Shown one piece after another: positions 33,498 through 41,835 of a DNA stretch of 50,668 nucleotides. A program made the position numbers and the translations under genes. A model generated the notes under the pieces. That model was not told the DNA's origin. It searched no databases and saw only the letters and a list, made by a program, of their open reading frames with translations. The DNA is from a virus: positions 1-50,668 of the IMG/VR virus record IMGVR_UViG_3300048768_000066. The stretch is one strand, 5' to 3'. Within the stretch, counting starts at the first letter, position 1. Each line of letters begins with the position of its first letter.

Positions 33498-34738
33498 CCG
33501 ACTATTCTAAAAAGAATGTGCTGTTTATCGGATCGGGTATCGACTGTACCCATGCCGAAAGGATGGCGCAGGATGTCCAAAATCTTTGGTACTTCACTCC
33601 GGTATTCAACGGCTTCCCGAAGATCGAGGACTATGCCAATGGCTTTGGTTTGCCGGGTGTCGAGAAGATCATGCGGCCCCACAAGTATATCAACAAGGCG
33701 GATCTGATTGTCTTCGGGGATATTGGCAACGGGGACTGGGCGGACAAATTGAGAGAGGAAGGTCATACTGTCTTCGGATCTGGAGAAAAGGAAGAGGACT
33801 TAGAATTAGACCGATTCAAGGCAAGACAAATACAGGACAAGCTCGGCCTTCCTATTCAATATACCGAGAAGAAGAAGGGGATGACTGCTCTTACAAAGTA
33901 TCTTGAAAAGAACAAGGATGTGTACGTCAAGCCCTTCATCTTCCGGGGGACCAGGGAAACGACCCATGTCACTAACGACCGGATTATGAAAGAGCTTTTG
34001 AAGAAGTTGGCTGCGCGGTTTGGGCCGATGGGCGAAGAAGTTACATTCACTTGCGAAGATCCGGTGAAGGATGCGATAGCCGAAGTGGCGTATGGTATCG
34101 TATTTAACGGGAAGGAAGCGATCAAACCTTATGAGTTTGGACTTGAAAAGGATGGTCCGTATATTCTTCATTACAGGGATGAGCTTCCGGCACCGATTCA
34201 AAATTCCCTCAATAGAATTTCTAAACTATTGGCGAAAACAGACTACCGGGGGGCTTTCAGCGACGAGGAGCTTGTTGTCAGTAACAAGAAAAGCTATCCG
34301 ATAGATTTCACGGTGCGTTGGGCGTTTCCGCTTTCGACTATTTACTGCGAGACGTGGAAGAATTACACAGAGGTCATTTTCAAGTGCGCTCAAGGTGAGG
34401 ATGTAAAAATTGATGTGATTGCGCCTTTTGCCGGGTGTCTTTCGCTTGCTTGCGAAGAAGCCGAAAAGGATTGGGTATGGGTTGACATCAACAAGGAAAA
34501 CGAGAGGCACGTCAGGCCGATATATGGATGTTGCACAAAAGACGGGTACTATGCCGTCAAGGGTTATTCCGTGGGGATCAACCTGATAGCGTGGGGGGGC
34601 TCTGTTGAAAGCGTGGTAAGCCAGTTGAAAGATTTAGCGGGCAGTATTGATTCGCATGATCTACGTGTCGAATATTCACGCTTGGACGACATCGTAAGTG
34701 ACATTGAAAAGTTAAACGAAATCGGGATCGAATTTTAG
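33494..34738 (+). CDS. ATP-grasp (PurD-like) ligase-fold protein
   Basis: 414 aa. Residues 74-120 (FGDIGNGDWADKLREEGHTV, FGSGEKEEDLELDRFKARQI) match the region of glycinamide ribonucleotide synthetase in which the gene locks the ATP-grasp lid. VYVKP (K146) is the first nucleotide-binding lysine motif. The usual catalytic ExN-RFGDPE segment is replaced by IDFTVRWAFP (D271, R275), so metal-binding residues are altered. ATP-grasp enzymes join carboxylates to amines or thiols through acyl-phosphates. Its setting among virion genes argues against purine synthesis; substrate unknown. Confidence 0.6.
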   Translation: MTDYSKKNVLFIGSGIDCTHAERMAQDVQNLWYFTPVFNGFPKIEDYANGFGLPGVEKIMRPHKYINKADLIVFGDIGNGDWADKLREEGHTVFGSGEKEEDLELDRFKARQIQDKLGLPIQYTEKKKGMTALTKYLEKNKDVYVKPFIFRGTRETTHVTNDRIMKELLKKLAARFGPMGEEVTFTCEDPVKDAIAEVAYGIVFNGKEAIKPYEFGLEKDGPYILHYRDELPAPIQNSLNRISKLLAKTDYRGAFSDEELVVSNKKSYPIDFTVRWAFPLSTIYCETWKNYTEVIFKCAQGEDVKIDVIAPFAGCLSLACEEAEKDWVWVDINKENERHVRPIYGCCTKDGYYAVKGYSVGINLIAWGGSVESVVSQLKDLAGSIDSHDLRVEYSRLDDIVSDIEKLNEIGIEF

Positions 34739-34750
34739 GGAGGTATGAAA

Positions 34751-35338
34751 ATGTTTTATGTAACGAGTTACTTAGGAAGGGCGTTGACGAGCCAGAAGAT
34801 TGTCCCTGGGAACACCCCCACGGGGATCGCTCCATTCGTATATGAGTATAAGGAGCAGTTAATCACATTCACTGGCGGCGGTCCTACGGTGATTGCCATA
34901 GGAACCGTAATCTATGGGGCAACGAGTCACGTTACCGGCATCGTCGTTTCAACGCCTGTTTTGACTGGGGGAACTTTCGGGGGGAGTGACGCGGCTGGTT
35001 CTTTCCGCATCAAATCATCCACGGGGACATGGACGTCGGGAGAGAAACTTACCGTAGCCGCGACTGCCGACGATGGAGATATGACGGGCCTTCCCGTTGA
35101 TTGTGCCGACAATTATCTCTACAAGGGCATGACCGCACGGGCCGCCATGGTATCGGTAAGCGGGAATACGGCATTGATGTCTGAAACGAGTACGCCGGAT
35201 CAGACGTACCTCATGGGGCATTCTATGACCGTTCCCTCTTCGTATATCTTGTATGACATAGGCGACATAATGGCTGTAAGGTTTGTTGATTATGCTTCGG
35301 GAAGTGCATCAGTCATAAACGTAACGTGTCGTTTTTAA
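34751..35338 (+). CDS. Beta-rich structural protein
   Basis: 195 aa from ATG 34751, correctly spaced from GGGAGG; ATG 34745 lies too close. Gly/Thr/Val-rich (TFGGSDAAGSFRIKSSTGTW), with a compact C-terminal part ending INVTCRF. No signal peptide, unlike the next four genes. Probably a small virion or fibre subunit. Confidence 0.5.
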   Translation: MFYVTSYLGRALTSQKIVPGNTPTGIAPFVYEYKEQLITFTGGGPTVIAIGTVIYGATSHVTGIVVSTPVLTGGTFGGSDAAGSFRIKSSTGTWTSGEKLTVAATADDGDMTGLPVDCADNYLYKGMTARAAMVSVSGNTALMSETSTPDQTYLMGHSMTVPSSYILYDIGDIMAVRFVDYASGSASVINVTCRF

Positions 35339-35349
35339 GGAGAATGGTG

Positions 35350-36474
35350 ATGAAAAAACTACTTGTTTTACTTTGCATTGTGCTCATGTTTGCGGCAAAT
35401 GCACATGCTCAACTTGCCGGGGACGGGATACATTATGGCGGCGGGGGCACAGGTTCCATGACTTACCCCGGAGTCGGTATCCCCTACACAGCCAATGGGT
35501 CAAGTTGGGGAACGTCCTTTGGTGTGGGAACCATGACGGATACCTTTCTCTGCTCCTATGCCACAAGCGGGAACACACTTTCCTGCAATACGAATCTGGC
35601 TGCGCCCGGTCCCATCGGCGGCACTACACCATCGGCGGTCTATGCGAAACCGGCTGTCGTTAAAGGTCCGGCTGTCATATCTTCCTTTGCCGGGACGGTG
35701 AGCACTTCGGGTTCTTCAACAACGGTTACTTTCACCTCCACTGCCGATGCGATCCTTGCCGGCTATAACGCCACTAATCCCATCCTTGGTTTTACGTTGA
35801 TAGCGGGTGGGTTCACCCGGTATATTCAGTCATGGACGAACTCCACGACCTGCGTTGTTGACACAGCGGTCACGCTGGCAGGGAGCACAGCAATAACCTC
35901 TGTTCAAGCTCCAATAGCGGTTTATATTACCTCTGCCGGAACGATCATGGGTTACATGGATGCGGCAGGGATCATGCACTTACTGGGAGGTGCGGTTCAA
36001 ACTGGTTCTTTCACCTTCTCCAATGGAGCATCCGCTGGCTGTATCTATTTACAAGAAGGTTCGGGCGGCGGAACTGATACCTCTGCACTGTGTGGGGCGG
36101 CAGCAGTAACTGGCAACCAGGTCTTCACGCTACCAACCTCTACGGGAACAATGGCCCTAACCACTGAAAACGGTCTAACCTCGTATCGGTATGGGGCGGT
36201 TGTCAACAACAATGCCACGCTTACACTTCCCACGGTGACGGCAAGTTCGGGTGGCAGGGGAACGATAGTCGTAGGGGCGAATGTTGATGAAGCAACCTTC
36301 ACGACGGACGCTTCGGGGAATGTCACTCTGAGTGAATGGACGGGAGGAATTGTAGCTAACGCTTCGACGGCTTACAAAGTTCAGATCGGAGCTGCGGCTC
36401 CGGCTAATCCGGTAGTCATAACCAATGCGTCTGGCGGAAATATAATGATTCAGGTCACATTCTTGTACAATTAA
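35350..36474 (+). CDS. Exported fibre-like protein, signal peptide
   Basis: 374 aa from ATG 35350 (AAGGAG seven bases upstream). Begins MKKLLVLLCIVLMFAANAHA followed by Q: a textbook Sec signal peptide with AHA cleavage site. The mature part is beta-rich with phage-fibre features (TGTMALTTENGLTSYRYGA and TTDASGNVTLSEWTGG). Phage fibres assemble in the cytoplasm and normally have no signal, so this product should go to the periplasm or surface. First of four such genes. Confidence 0.7.
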   Translation: MKKLLVLLCIVLMFAANAHAQLAGDGIHYGGGGTGSMTYPGVGIPYTANGSSWGTSFGVGTMTDTFLCSYATSGNTLSCNTNLAAPGPIGGTTPSAVYAKPAVVKGPAVISSFAGTVSTSGSSTTVTFTSTADAILAGYNATNPILGFTLIAGGFTRYIQSWTNSTTCVVDTAVTLAGSTAITSVQAPIAVYITSAGTIMGYMDAAGIMHLLGGAVQTGSFTFSNGASAGCIYLQEGSGGGTDTSALCGAAAVTGNQVFTLPTSTGTMALTTENGLTSYRYGAVVNNNATLTLPTVTASSGGRGTIVVGANVDEATFTTDASGNVTLSEWTGGIVANASTAYKVQIGAAAPANPVVITNASGGNIMIQVTFLYN

Positions 36475-36484
36475 GGAGAGGATG

Positions 36485-36949
36485 ATGAAAAAGAAACTAT
36501 TTACAACTATTGAACTGATAGCTTTCCTGCTGATCCCGGTAATCTGTTTCTCGGCAGCGGCGCATTACGGGGCGTTTGACGCTATCACCAGTAGCGGGGG
36601 AAGCACCTTGACCATTGACGCCGCTCAATCTCTTTCCGCAATGAAGGACAAGGTTGTCGCTGCGGGGAACTGCGTGAACAGTTATTCGGTCAACGCCGCT
36701 AATGGAGCGCTTATCCAGCTCACGTTGGCTGGCAACTGCGCTATTACCACGGCCGCCCCGGTAGCTGGTCAGAGTTTCGCTATCGAACTTTCACAGACCA
36801 ACACGGCAGCTCCGGTTTTTAACGGCACATACTTCAAATGGGGCAATCAACCGACGTGGAGTGCTGCGGGAGGTCTGTATGACTATGCCGCCTGTACATA
36901 CTTCAACACGACGGCTTGGTGGTGCGCGGGTCAGGCTAATATCCATTAA
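36485..36949 (+). CDS. Exported small fibre-tip-like protein, signal peptide
   Basis: 154 aa from ATG 36485 (GGAG six bases upstream). Hydrophobic leader ending VICFSAAA. The mature part has NCVNSYSVNAANGALIQLTL, then FNGTYFKWGNQPTWSAAGG and a Cys pair in YAACTYFNTTAWWCAG, resembling C-terminal tip domains of phage fibres. Four Cys in the mature part fit disulphide bonding outside the cytoplasm. Confidence 0.65.
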   Translation: MKKKLFTTIELIAFLLIPVICFSAAAHYGAFDAITSSGGSTLTIDAAQSLSAMKDKVVAAGNCVNSYSVNAANGALIQLTLAGNCAITTAAPVAGQSFAIELSQTNTAAPVFNGTYFKWGNQPTWSAAGGLYDYAACTYFNTTAWWCAGQANIH

Positions 36950-36960
36950 AGGGGGATAGA

Positions 36961-37572
36961 ATGAAGAAAAGCATTTTAGCGATACTTTTAGCAATTTGCT
37001 TATTGCTTCCGGTTGTTGGTTACTCTAAAACGGGAGCGGAGCGGATGCTTCAGGGGATAGTGGGGGGAAGTGTGGCAGGTGCGGCACCACAAGCGGCGGA
37101 CTATTTTGGCTACAATCAAATTGGTCTGTCCTCTTATATTGACGGTACACCCAGGTGGGAGAAAAATAAAGGATACAGTACGGGGTATATCTGCCCAGGC
37201 ACGGGGACACGGACAGTCGATATGCTTGAACAATATTCTTCAGGGTATTACGGTACATATGCGGTAAAGATTGCTCTGTACACCACGGGAGATATGTTGG
37301 TTTGCCAGACAAATAATTTTAATGTCACGGAGGCAACTCCAGCTTGGTATGGGGCTGCTCCAAATGCAGTCTGTCATTGTACAGGCGGAACATCATATAG
37401 ACTGGCTATGTCGAGTTACAATACCTATATGTATTATAATTCAGGTTCTTCCGGTGATTCAGGAATCGGAACAGATGATTACGTGACAGCGGCTTTCCCG
37501 GGCTCAATCGGTGCTGGTGCGGATAATGATAGTATATTTTCTATGAGGGCGCATGTGGCGGCCATACCATGA
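36961..37572 (+). CDS. Exported protein, signal peptide
   Basis: 203 aa, preceded by GGGGG. Begins MKKSILAILLAICLLLPVVG then YSKTGAER: a clear Sec signal. Mature part beta-rich, Tyr/Gly-rich, with paired Cys residues (YICPGTG, VCQTN, VCHCTGG). Unknown fold, possibly a jellyroll. Its stop overlaps the next start. Confidence 0.65.
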   Translation: MKKSILAILLAICLLLPVVGYSKTGAERMLQGIVGGSVAGAAPQAADYFGYNQIGLSSYIDGTPRWEKNKGYSTGYICPGTGTRTVDMLEQYSSGYYGTYAVKIALYTTGDMLVCQTNNFNVTEATPAWYGAAPNAVCHCTGGTSYRLAMSSYNTYMYYNSGSSGDSGIGTDDYVTAAFPGSIGAGADNDSIFSMRAHVAAIP

Positions 37573-39089
37573 AAAAACTATACCTGATAATTCTGCTTTT
37601 GCTCCTGCCGACCTTATCTTGGGCGGCGTGTACTGGTTCAAGTCCTAACTGGGCGGCGACCGGGGCTTATGCTGATGTTGCAAGCTGCGTATCGCAAGCC
37701 ACGGCAGGAGATACGATCACCATTACTGGAAATGCTACGTGGACAGGTAGCACCCTTACAGTTGACAGGGGGGTGAATCTGGTTGGCGCAAGCAATCCCG
37801 TTATTACATCAAAAGGTACTGCTATCCAATGGACACCTGGAACGGCGGCAAGGGCAGCCCATGACACGCTAAAGATCATCGGCATAACCCTTGACGGCAA
37901 TAGTGCGGCGATGGCCGACTGCGGATACATGGGCCTCATCAATGTTGACAGCGCTTCATCTACTAATTATGTGACCCTTATCGTCGGGAACAACACCATC
38001 AAAAATACCTCAGATTGCCGGGCCTTGTATCTCCGCCATGGCGCAGTGAGAGGCGTTGCCTATCAAAATGATTTTGACACCATTGGGTATCTCCTATTTT
38101 CTGGAGAAAACGATTCTGGCGCGTGGGCAGGTAGAACTCAGTCGTTTGGCGCAGCCAACAACGGGGATAACTTTTACCTTGAGGACAATTACATTCACGG
38201 AGGTGGAAGTTATACTGAAGTTGGCGACGGTGGAAGAGCAGTTCTGAGATACAATACTTGGGATTTCGCAGGGCATGATACTCTTTGGGACGTTCACGGG
38301 TTACAGTCAATGCAGACCACGGCCGGAGGAGAATGTCAATCAGCGGGAGGCTGTGACCCGACAAAGACAGTATGCGGACAACACTCCGCGATGGTATATG
38401 AAAATTACGGCAATGTTGCACGGGGCAGAGATGACGGTTCTGATGGCTACCAGTGGTTGTATTTAAGGGGTGGCTGGTCGCTATGGTTTAACAATACATA
38501 CACTTCTACCACAGGAAAAACGCCGATAACGGTGTGGTTAAACTACGCTTGCGATAGTTGCCAAGACTCAGGAAGCGCAAGTGAGCATATCCAGAATACT
38601 TACCAGTGGAACACCTTTGCCAATGGCACAAGAAGAACGCTGGCGAAAAGTTTCGATATGTGCGCCGATGCTTTTTACACAAACCAGACAACTTACGCGG
38701 CCCAAGTGGCCGCCTCTGCCATACGAGAAGATTATGAGTTTTTTAATGACAAGTATGCTGCCTACGATGGGACAAGCGGGGTTGGCTGTGGGTCAACTCT
38801 TCCAGCCACCTGCACGGCGAATAAGACGGCATACTGGTTGACGAATCAGTCCTGCACCGATGTTTCAACATTCTCAGGTGCGAAGGGCATTGGCTCTGAG
38901 AATAGGAGTGCTAATATCTCCGGCACCCTCTACAAATGCACAGGAACAAACACTTGGACAAGTTACTACACCCCCTACACCTACCCCCACCCGTTGAGGG
39001 GAGCAACAGCAAGTTCTGGCACAGCCACCCTCGGCGGCACCGGAACAGTGACTATTGGCGGGAGTGGAACGATCACGATCACTCCGTAA
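37569..39089 (+). CDS. Exported Cys-rich beta-helix protein, signal peptide
   Basis: 506 aa. Begins MKKLYLIILLLLLPTLSWA and cleaves near ACTGSS. Beta-helix rungs follow (ITITGNATWTGSTLTVDRG, LKIIGITLDGNS, LIVGNNTIKNTSDC), with many Cys pairs (CQSAGGCDPTKTVC, CDSCQDSG). Similar folds serve as polysaccharide lyases or surface binders. The C-terminus is a Gly/Thr repeat (TLGGTGTVTIGGSGTITI), like a fibre shaft or anchoring tail. Last of the four-gene exported cassette. Confidence 0.7.
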   Translation: MKKLYLIILLLLLPTLSWAACTGSSPNWAATGAYADVASCVSQATAGDTITITGNATWTGSTLTVDRGVNLVGASNPVITSKGTAIQWTPGTAARAAHDTLKIIGITLDGNSAAMADCGYMGLINVDSASSTNYVTLIVGNNTIKNTSDCRALYLRHGAVRGVAYQNDFDTIGYLLFSGENDSGAWAGRTQSFGAANNGDNFYLEDNYIHGGGSYTEVGDGGRAVLRYNTWDFAGHDTLWDVHGLQSMQTTAGGECQSAGGCDPTKTVCGQHSAMVYENYGNVARGRDDGSDGYQWLYLRGGWSLWFNNTYTSTTGKTPITVWLNYACDSCQDSGSASEHIQNTYQWNTFANGTRRTLAKSFDMCADAFYTNQTTYAAQVAASAIREDYEFFNDKYAAYDGTSGVGCGSTLPATCTANKTAYWLTNQSCTDVSTFSGAKGIGSENRSANISGTLYKCTGTNTWTSYYTPYTYPHPLRGATASSGTATLGGTGTVTIGGSGTITITP

Positions 39090-39101
39090 AGGAGAATGCG
39101 A

Positions 39102-39494
39102 ATGGAATATACCGGCAAAGAGAGACGAAATGCAGTCATCCCAGTATGCGGCTTACATAAGAATATTGATGGAAAACTCGACCGAATCTTGGAACGTCAG
39201 GAAGGTCATATTGCCGATATCCAGCATATAAAGGATGTTGTCGAGAACGGACTCAAGACCGCTGTCATTAATACAAATGGCAACGTCGCTGAGTTACGGG
39301 ATCGCGTCACCAAAATAAAAGAATCCCTTAGTTTGTTGGAAGAGGGTTTTAAGACATTCAGTTGGTTCCGAACATGGGTTACTGAATTACGGGACAAGCT
39401 CTTTAAGCGAGTAATGCAGATTGCGTTTGTGGGGGCGATAGTATGGTTCATCCTCAATTTTGGGAAACAGGCGATTTTTAAGATTTTATCATAG
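39102..39494 (+). CDS. Coiled-coil protein with C-terminal membrane span
   Basis: 130 aa from ATG 39102 (AAGGAG seven bases upstream). Long coiled coil (LDRILERQEGHIADIQHIKD) and a hydrophobic C-terminal helix (MQIAFVGAIVWFILNFG). Layout resembles XhlA-like haemolysin or lysis accessory proteins. First gene of the lysis block, nine bases before the endolysin. Confidence 0.55.
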   Translation: MEYTGKERRNAVIPVCGLHKNIDGKLDRILERQEGHIADIQHIKDVVENGLKTAVINTNGNVAELRDRVTKIKESLSLLEEGFKTFSWFRTWVTELRDKLFKRVMQIAFVGAIVWFILNFGKQAIFKILS

Positions 39495-39502
39495 GTTGGT
39501 AG

Positions 39503-39919
39503 ATGAAACACTTTGCTTTATACGAACTTGTTGACCGTGTGACATATACAAAGTGGGGAGAGCTTGCTTTTGGCCTATTCGCTCCCGATCTCCTGATTGC
39601 CCTCGACGGAGTTCGTGACTTCTTCAACGTACCAATTACTGTCAACAACTGGTACGGAGGAGGGCCTTTCCAGTACCGTGGATACCGTGGACCTGACTGT
39701 CCAGTAGGAGCCGAGAATTCCTACCATAAGAAGGGTATGGCCGCAGACTTCGACGTTCAAGGGTTGGATGCGGATGTTGTACGGGGGATGATTATGGAAC
39801 ACCAGAATGACCCTCTGTTGGAAAAGATTCAACGTCTTGAGGCGGATGTAAATTGGGTTCACATGGATGTAGGGAAGGTTCCAGAAGGCAAACAAAGGAT
39901 CTATGTTTTCAAAGCATGA
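39503..39919 (+). CDS. M15 peptidase endolysin
   Basis: 138 aa. NSYHKKGMAADFDV matches the SxHxxGxAxD motif (metal His and Asp) and WVHMDV gives the second His of the M15 family. Compact, without a wall-binding domain or signal peptide, so it depends on a holin for release. Members hydrolyse D-Ala-D-Ala-type or L-Ala-D-Glu peptide bonds of peptidoglycan. Confidence 0.8.
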   Translation: MKHFALYELVDRVTYTKWGELAFGLFAPDLLIALDGVRDFFNVPITVNNWYGGGPFQYRGYRGPDCPVGAENSYHKKGMAADFDVQGLDADVVRGMIMEHQNDPLLEKIQRLEADVNWVHMDVGKVPEGKQRIYVFKA

Positions 39920-39939
39920 AAGGAAACATAATGAATGAT

Positions 39940-40037
39940 TAAGCCGCAATAGGAAAGCTAACCACCCATTGCAATGGGAATCTGAAAGCGGCTTATTGGG
40001 ACATAAGAAGGTTGGCCCGTGCGCACGGTTCTTATGT
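39940..40037 (+). ncRNA. Structured RNA element with two hairpins and predicted cross-pairing
   Basis: Stem 1: TAAGCCGC (39940-39947) with GCGGCTTA (39988-39995), enclosing the 14-nt palindrome CCCATTGCAATGGG (39965-39978). Stem 2: ACATAAGAA (40001-40009) with TTCTTATGT (40029-40037), enclosing the 12-nt palindrome CCGTGCGCACGG (40017-40028). The bulge GGTTGGC (40010-40016) can pair over 7 bp with GCTAACC (39957-39963) inside stem 1. This much nested complementarity in 98 nt is unlikely by chance. Not recognised as a known class; a ribozyme, regulator or processing element are all possible. Confidence 0.65.
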
Positions 40038-40077
40038 TTAAGAAACAAGAAACATTTAAGGAAAGGGATGAAGATGG

Positions 40078-40305
40078 ATGATGACCCTGGCGGTTTTTGT
40101 TGCGAACATAGCGACAGACATTTTGGCCGTCCTTTTTATCAGAGAAGTAACGGCGCATCATCGCATAAGGGCGGCTCTGGTAAGTATGCTGATCGTGGCC
40201 CTGTCCTACTTCTCAATCATCTATATCGTAGCCAACGTGTATTATATGATCCCTGCAATGTTGGGCGCGGGGGTAGGCTGTTACATAACTGTGGGGCGTA
40301 AATGA
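40078..40305 (+). CDS. Small membrane protein, lysis region
   Basis: 75 aa from ATG 40078 (or 40081), AAAGGG upstream. Three hydrophobic stretches: TLAVFVANIATDILAVLF, AALVSMLIVALSYFSIIYIV and YMIPAMLGAGVGCYITV. Size, position and membrane content suggest a holin or pinholin-like protein. A 110-codon reading frame overlapping it is treated as spurious. Confidence 0.6.
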   Translation: MMTLAVFVANIATDILAVLFIREVTAHHRIRAALVSMLIVALSYFSIIYIVANVYYMIPAMLGAGVGCYITVGRK

Positions 40306-40316
40306 AAGGAGATACC

Positions 40317-40706
40317 ATGACAGTAGCAAAGACATTAGCAAGTATGGACGCGAAACTGGACAAGATTCTGGCGGCAGTGGTGAAAGATCCGAATGCGATT
40401 ATTCATACCCCCTTCGGGGATGTTGATCCAAGCAAACCGGCACCGGATCCGCTTCCCGCAGTCCCTCCCGTAACGCCGGTTACGGTAATCCCCGTTACGG
40501 TTCCACCCGTAGCAAAATCGTATGATTGGGAACTCGCGCAATTTATGGCGAATGGTCGAACAGTGGAGCAATTTGCACAACAGCTTGAATCGACATACCC
40601 GCCGATTGGAGAGGATTACCGATCGGACATAGGGGATTTCATAAGGGATCACCAGGAAATGTTCAGTCCCACGTTCAAGGCGGCATTTCCACAGTATTTC
40701 AAATAA
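40317..40706 (+). CDS. Hypothetical protein with Pro/Val linker
   Basis: 129 aa from ATG 40317 (AAAGGAG upstream; an in-frame ATG at 40302 is less likely). N-terminal helical peptide, then a Pro/Val linker (residues about 43-66), then a helical C-terminal domain (YDWELAQFMANGRTVEQFAQ). No family recognised. The linker suggests two binding surfaces. Confidence 0.55.
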   Translation: MTVAKTLASMDAKLDKILAAVVKDPNAIIHTPFGDVDPSKPAPDPLPAVPPVTPVTVIPVTVPPVAKSYDWELAQFMANGRTVEQFAQQLESTYPPIGEDYRSDIGDFIRDHQEMFSPTFKAAFPQYFK

Positions 40707-40719
40707 TAGGAGGTATCGT

Positions 40720-40833
40720 ATGAGCATCGCAAAGTTATTGGAAATTTTGAAGTTGATTGCCCCGCTCGCCGGGGTGGACGCGGCAAAGTTGCAGATCGTA
40801 TTGGCAATTTTGGAAATCCTAAAAACGGAGTAG
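40720..40833 (+). CDS. 37-aa amphipathic helical peptide
   Basis: MSIAKLLEILKLIAPLAGVD followed by AAKLQIVLAILEILKTE, preceded by a full AGGAGG. Two short amphipathic helices rich in Leu/Ile. In the lysis block it may be an antiholin or membrane-active peptide; no proof. Confidence 0.55.
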   Translation: MSIAKLLEILKLIAPLAGVDAAKLQIVLAILEILKTE

Positions 40834-40846
40834 GAGGTAAGAAGTC

Positions 40847-41047
40847 ATGGATCAGTTAGTAAATTTGTTAATTATGGTTGTTGTTTTTGGCAGTATTGCT
40901 TATGGGTTGTATTGGGTGCTGACCCATTTCAAAGCCCCCCTTCCTGTGTTTTGGATCGTGGGAGTGATCCTGTTGATCTTCCTGTTGTATTTCCTCATGG
41001 GGCAGTTCGGGGGCGGAGGCTACCATCTGCGTTTCGGAAGGTGGTGA
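40847..41047 (+). CDS. Two-span membrane protein, holin candidate
   Basis: 66 aa with AGGAGG upstream. Hydrophobic helices LLIMVVVFGSIAYGLYWVL and VFWIVGVILLIFLLYFLMG, and a Gly-rich basic C-terminus (GGGGYHLRFGRW). Two membrane spans and position in the lysis block fit a class II holin. Confidence 0.6.
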   Translation: MDQLVNLLIMVVVFGSIAYGLYWVLTHFKAPLPVFWIVGVILLIFLLYFLMGQFGGGGYHLRFGRW

Positions 41048-41048
41048 A

Positions 41049-41594
41049 ATGAACGATCTCTCAAGCTATATGGCTGTCCGGGATAAGATCCAGACGGGTG
41101 ATCTTATCCAATGGCATAGTAACGATATGGTCGGTTCCGCTATTATGTTCATTACGGAGAAATATCGTAGAAAGTATGAAATTGACCACGATGTCAATGT
41201 TAGCCATACAGCCAGTGTCATTCGTTTACCATCGTTTGAACGGGATCGAAGATATACCCTTGAGTCGTTGGAATCTGGTCCTTCCCTACATATCCTAAGC
41301 AAACGCCTTGAAGCCTACAATGGGAAGGTTTACTGGTATCCAGTCAACGCCACCGAAGAGGAACGTAACGTATGGGGAGGAAATGCCCTTGACTGCATTG
41401 GGGATGGGATCTCCTATGGATACACCGACATTCTGAAATTCATCGTGGAGAGGCCAAAAATCGACATCAAAAATGGTCTGATTTGCTCAGAGTATTGGAT
41501 GTATTGTTGGGGTTACGCGGGAACGTCTCTCAGTCCGAATGAATTGCCTACCCTTGACCGGCTCAAGGATTCGATCCCGGTTAGGATACTATAA
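41049..41594 (+). CDS. YiiX/NlpC-P60-like papain-fold protein
   Basis: 181 aa. TGDLIQWHS, then SHTASVIRL (putative catalytic His) and LICSEYWMYCWGYAG (putative catalytic Cys), in the His-before-Cys order of the permuted YiiX-like papain fold. SPNELPTLDRLKDS follows, as in phage relatives. Likely hydrolyses a peptide or lipid-linked bond of the envelope. Located among lysis genes. Confidence 0.65.
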   Translation: MNDLSSYMAVRDKIQTGDLIQWHSNDMVGSAIMFITEKYRRKYEIDHDVNVSHTASVIRLPSFERDRRYTLESLESGPSLHILSKRLEAYNGKVYWYPVNATEEERNVWGGNALDCIGDGISYGYTDILKFIVERPKIDIKNGLICSEYWMYCWGYAGTSLSPNELPTLDRLKDSIPVRIL

Positions 41595-41607
41595 GGAACG
41601 GGATGGT

Positions 41608-41826
41608 ATGAGAACCGAGGCGGAAATTAAAAAGTTTCTGATTCGATGTAATAAAGCGCGGGGTTTTGGGATGAGTGAAAAGAGATGTCCTGCCGAGAAT
41701 GGGCGGCGAAAAGGATGTTGTGCTGAGTGTTCGATGCCGTCGTCACTGACATGGGTACTTGGAAAGGAGACAAAACCATCGGCAAATGGCCAAGATTTTT
41801 TGATTGAAGTTTTCAGGAATATATGA
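41608..41826 (+). CDS. Small Cys-rich protein
   Basis: 72 aa from ATG 41608. CNKARGFGMSEKRC and KGCCAECSMPSSLTWVLGKE give five Cys in a zinc- or disulphide-type cluster. Preceded by AAGGAA. No family recognised. Confidence 0.55.
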   Translation: MRTEAEIKKFLIRCNKARGFGMSEKRCPAENGRRKGCCAECSMPSSLTWVLGKETKPSANGQDFLIEVFRNI

Positions 41827-41835
41827 GGGATGATT

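Noticed and set aside
33494-34738. Assignment as a purine biosynthesis enzyme (PurD)
   Set aside because: The catalytic/metal segment is altered, no purine gene is nearby, and the gene lies in the virion operon.
39969-40301. 110-codon plus-strand frame through the structured RNA and into the membrane gene
   Set aside because: It overlaps the better-supported membrane protein at 40078 in another frame, has no ribosome site, and its composition is that of a shadow translation.
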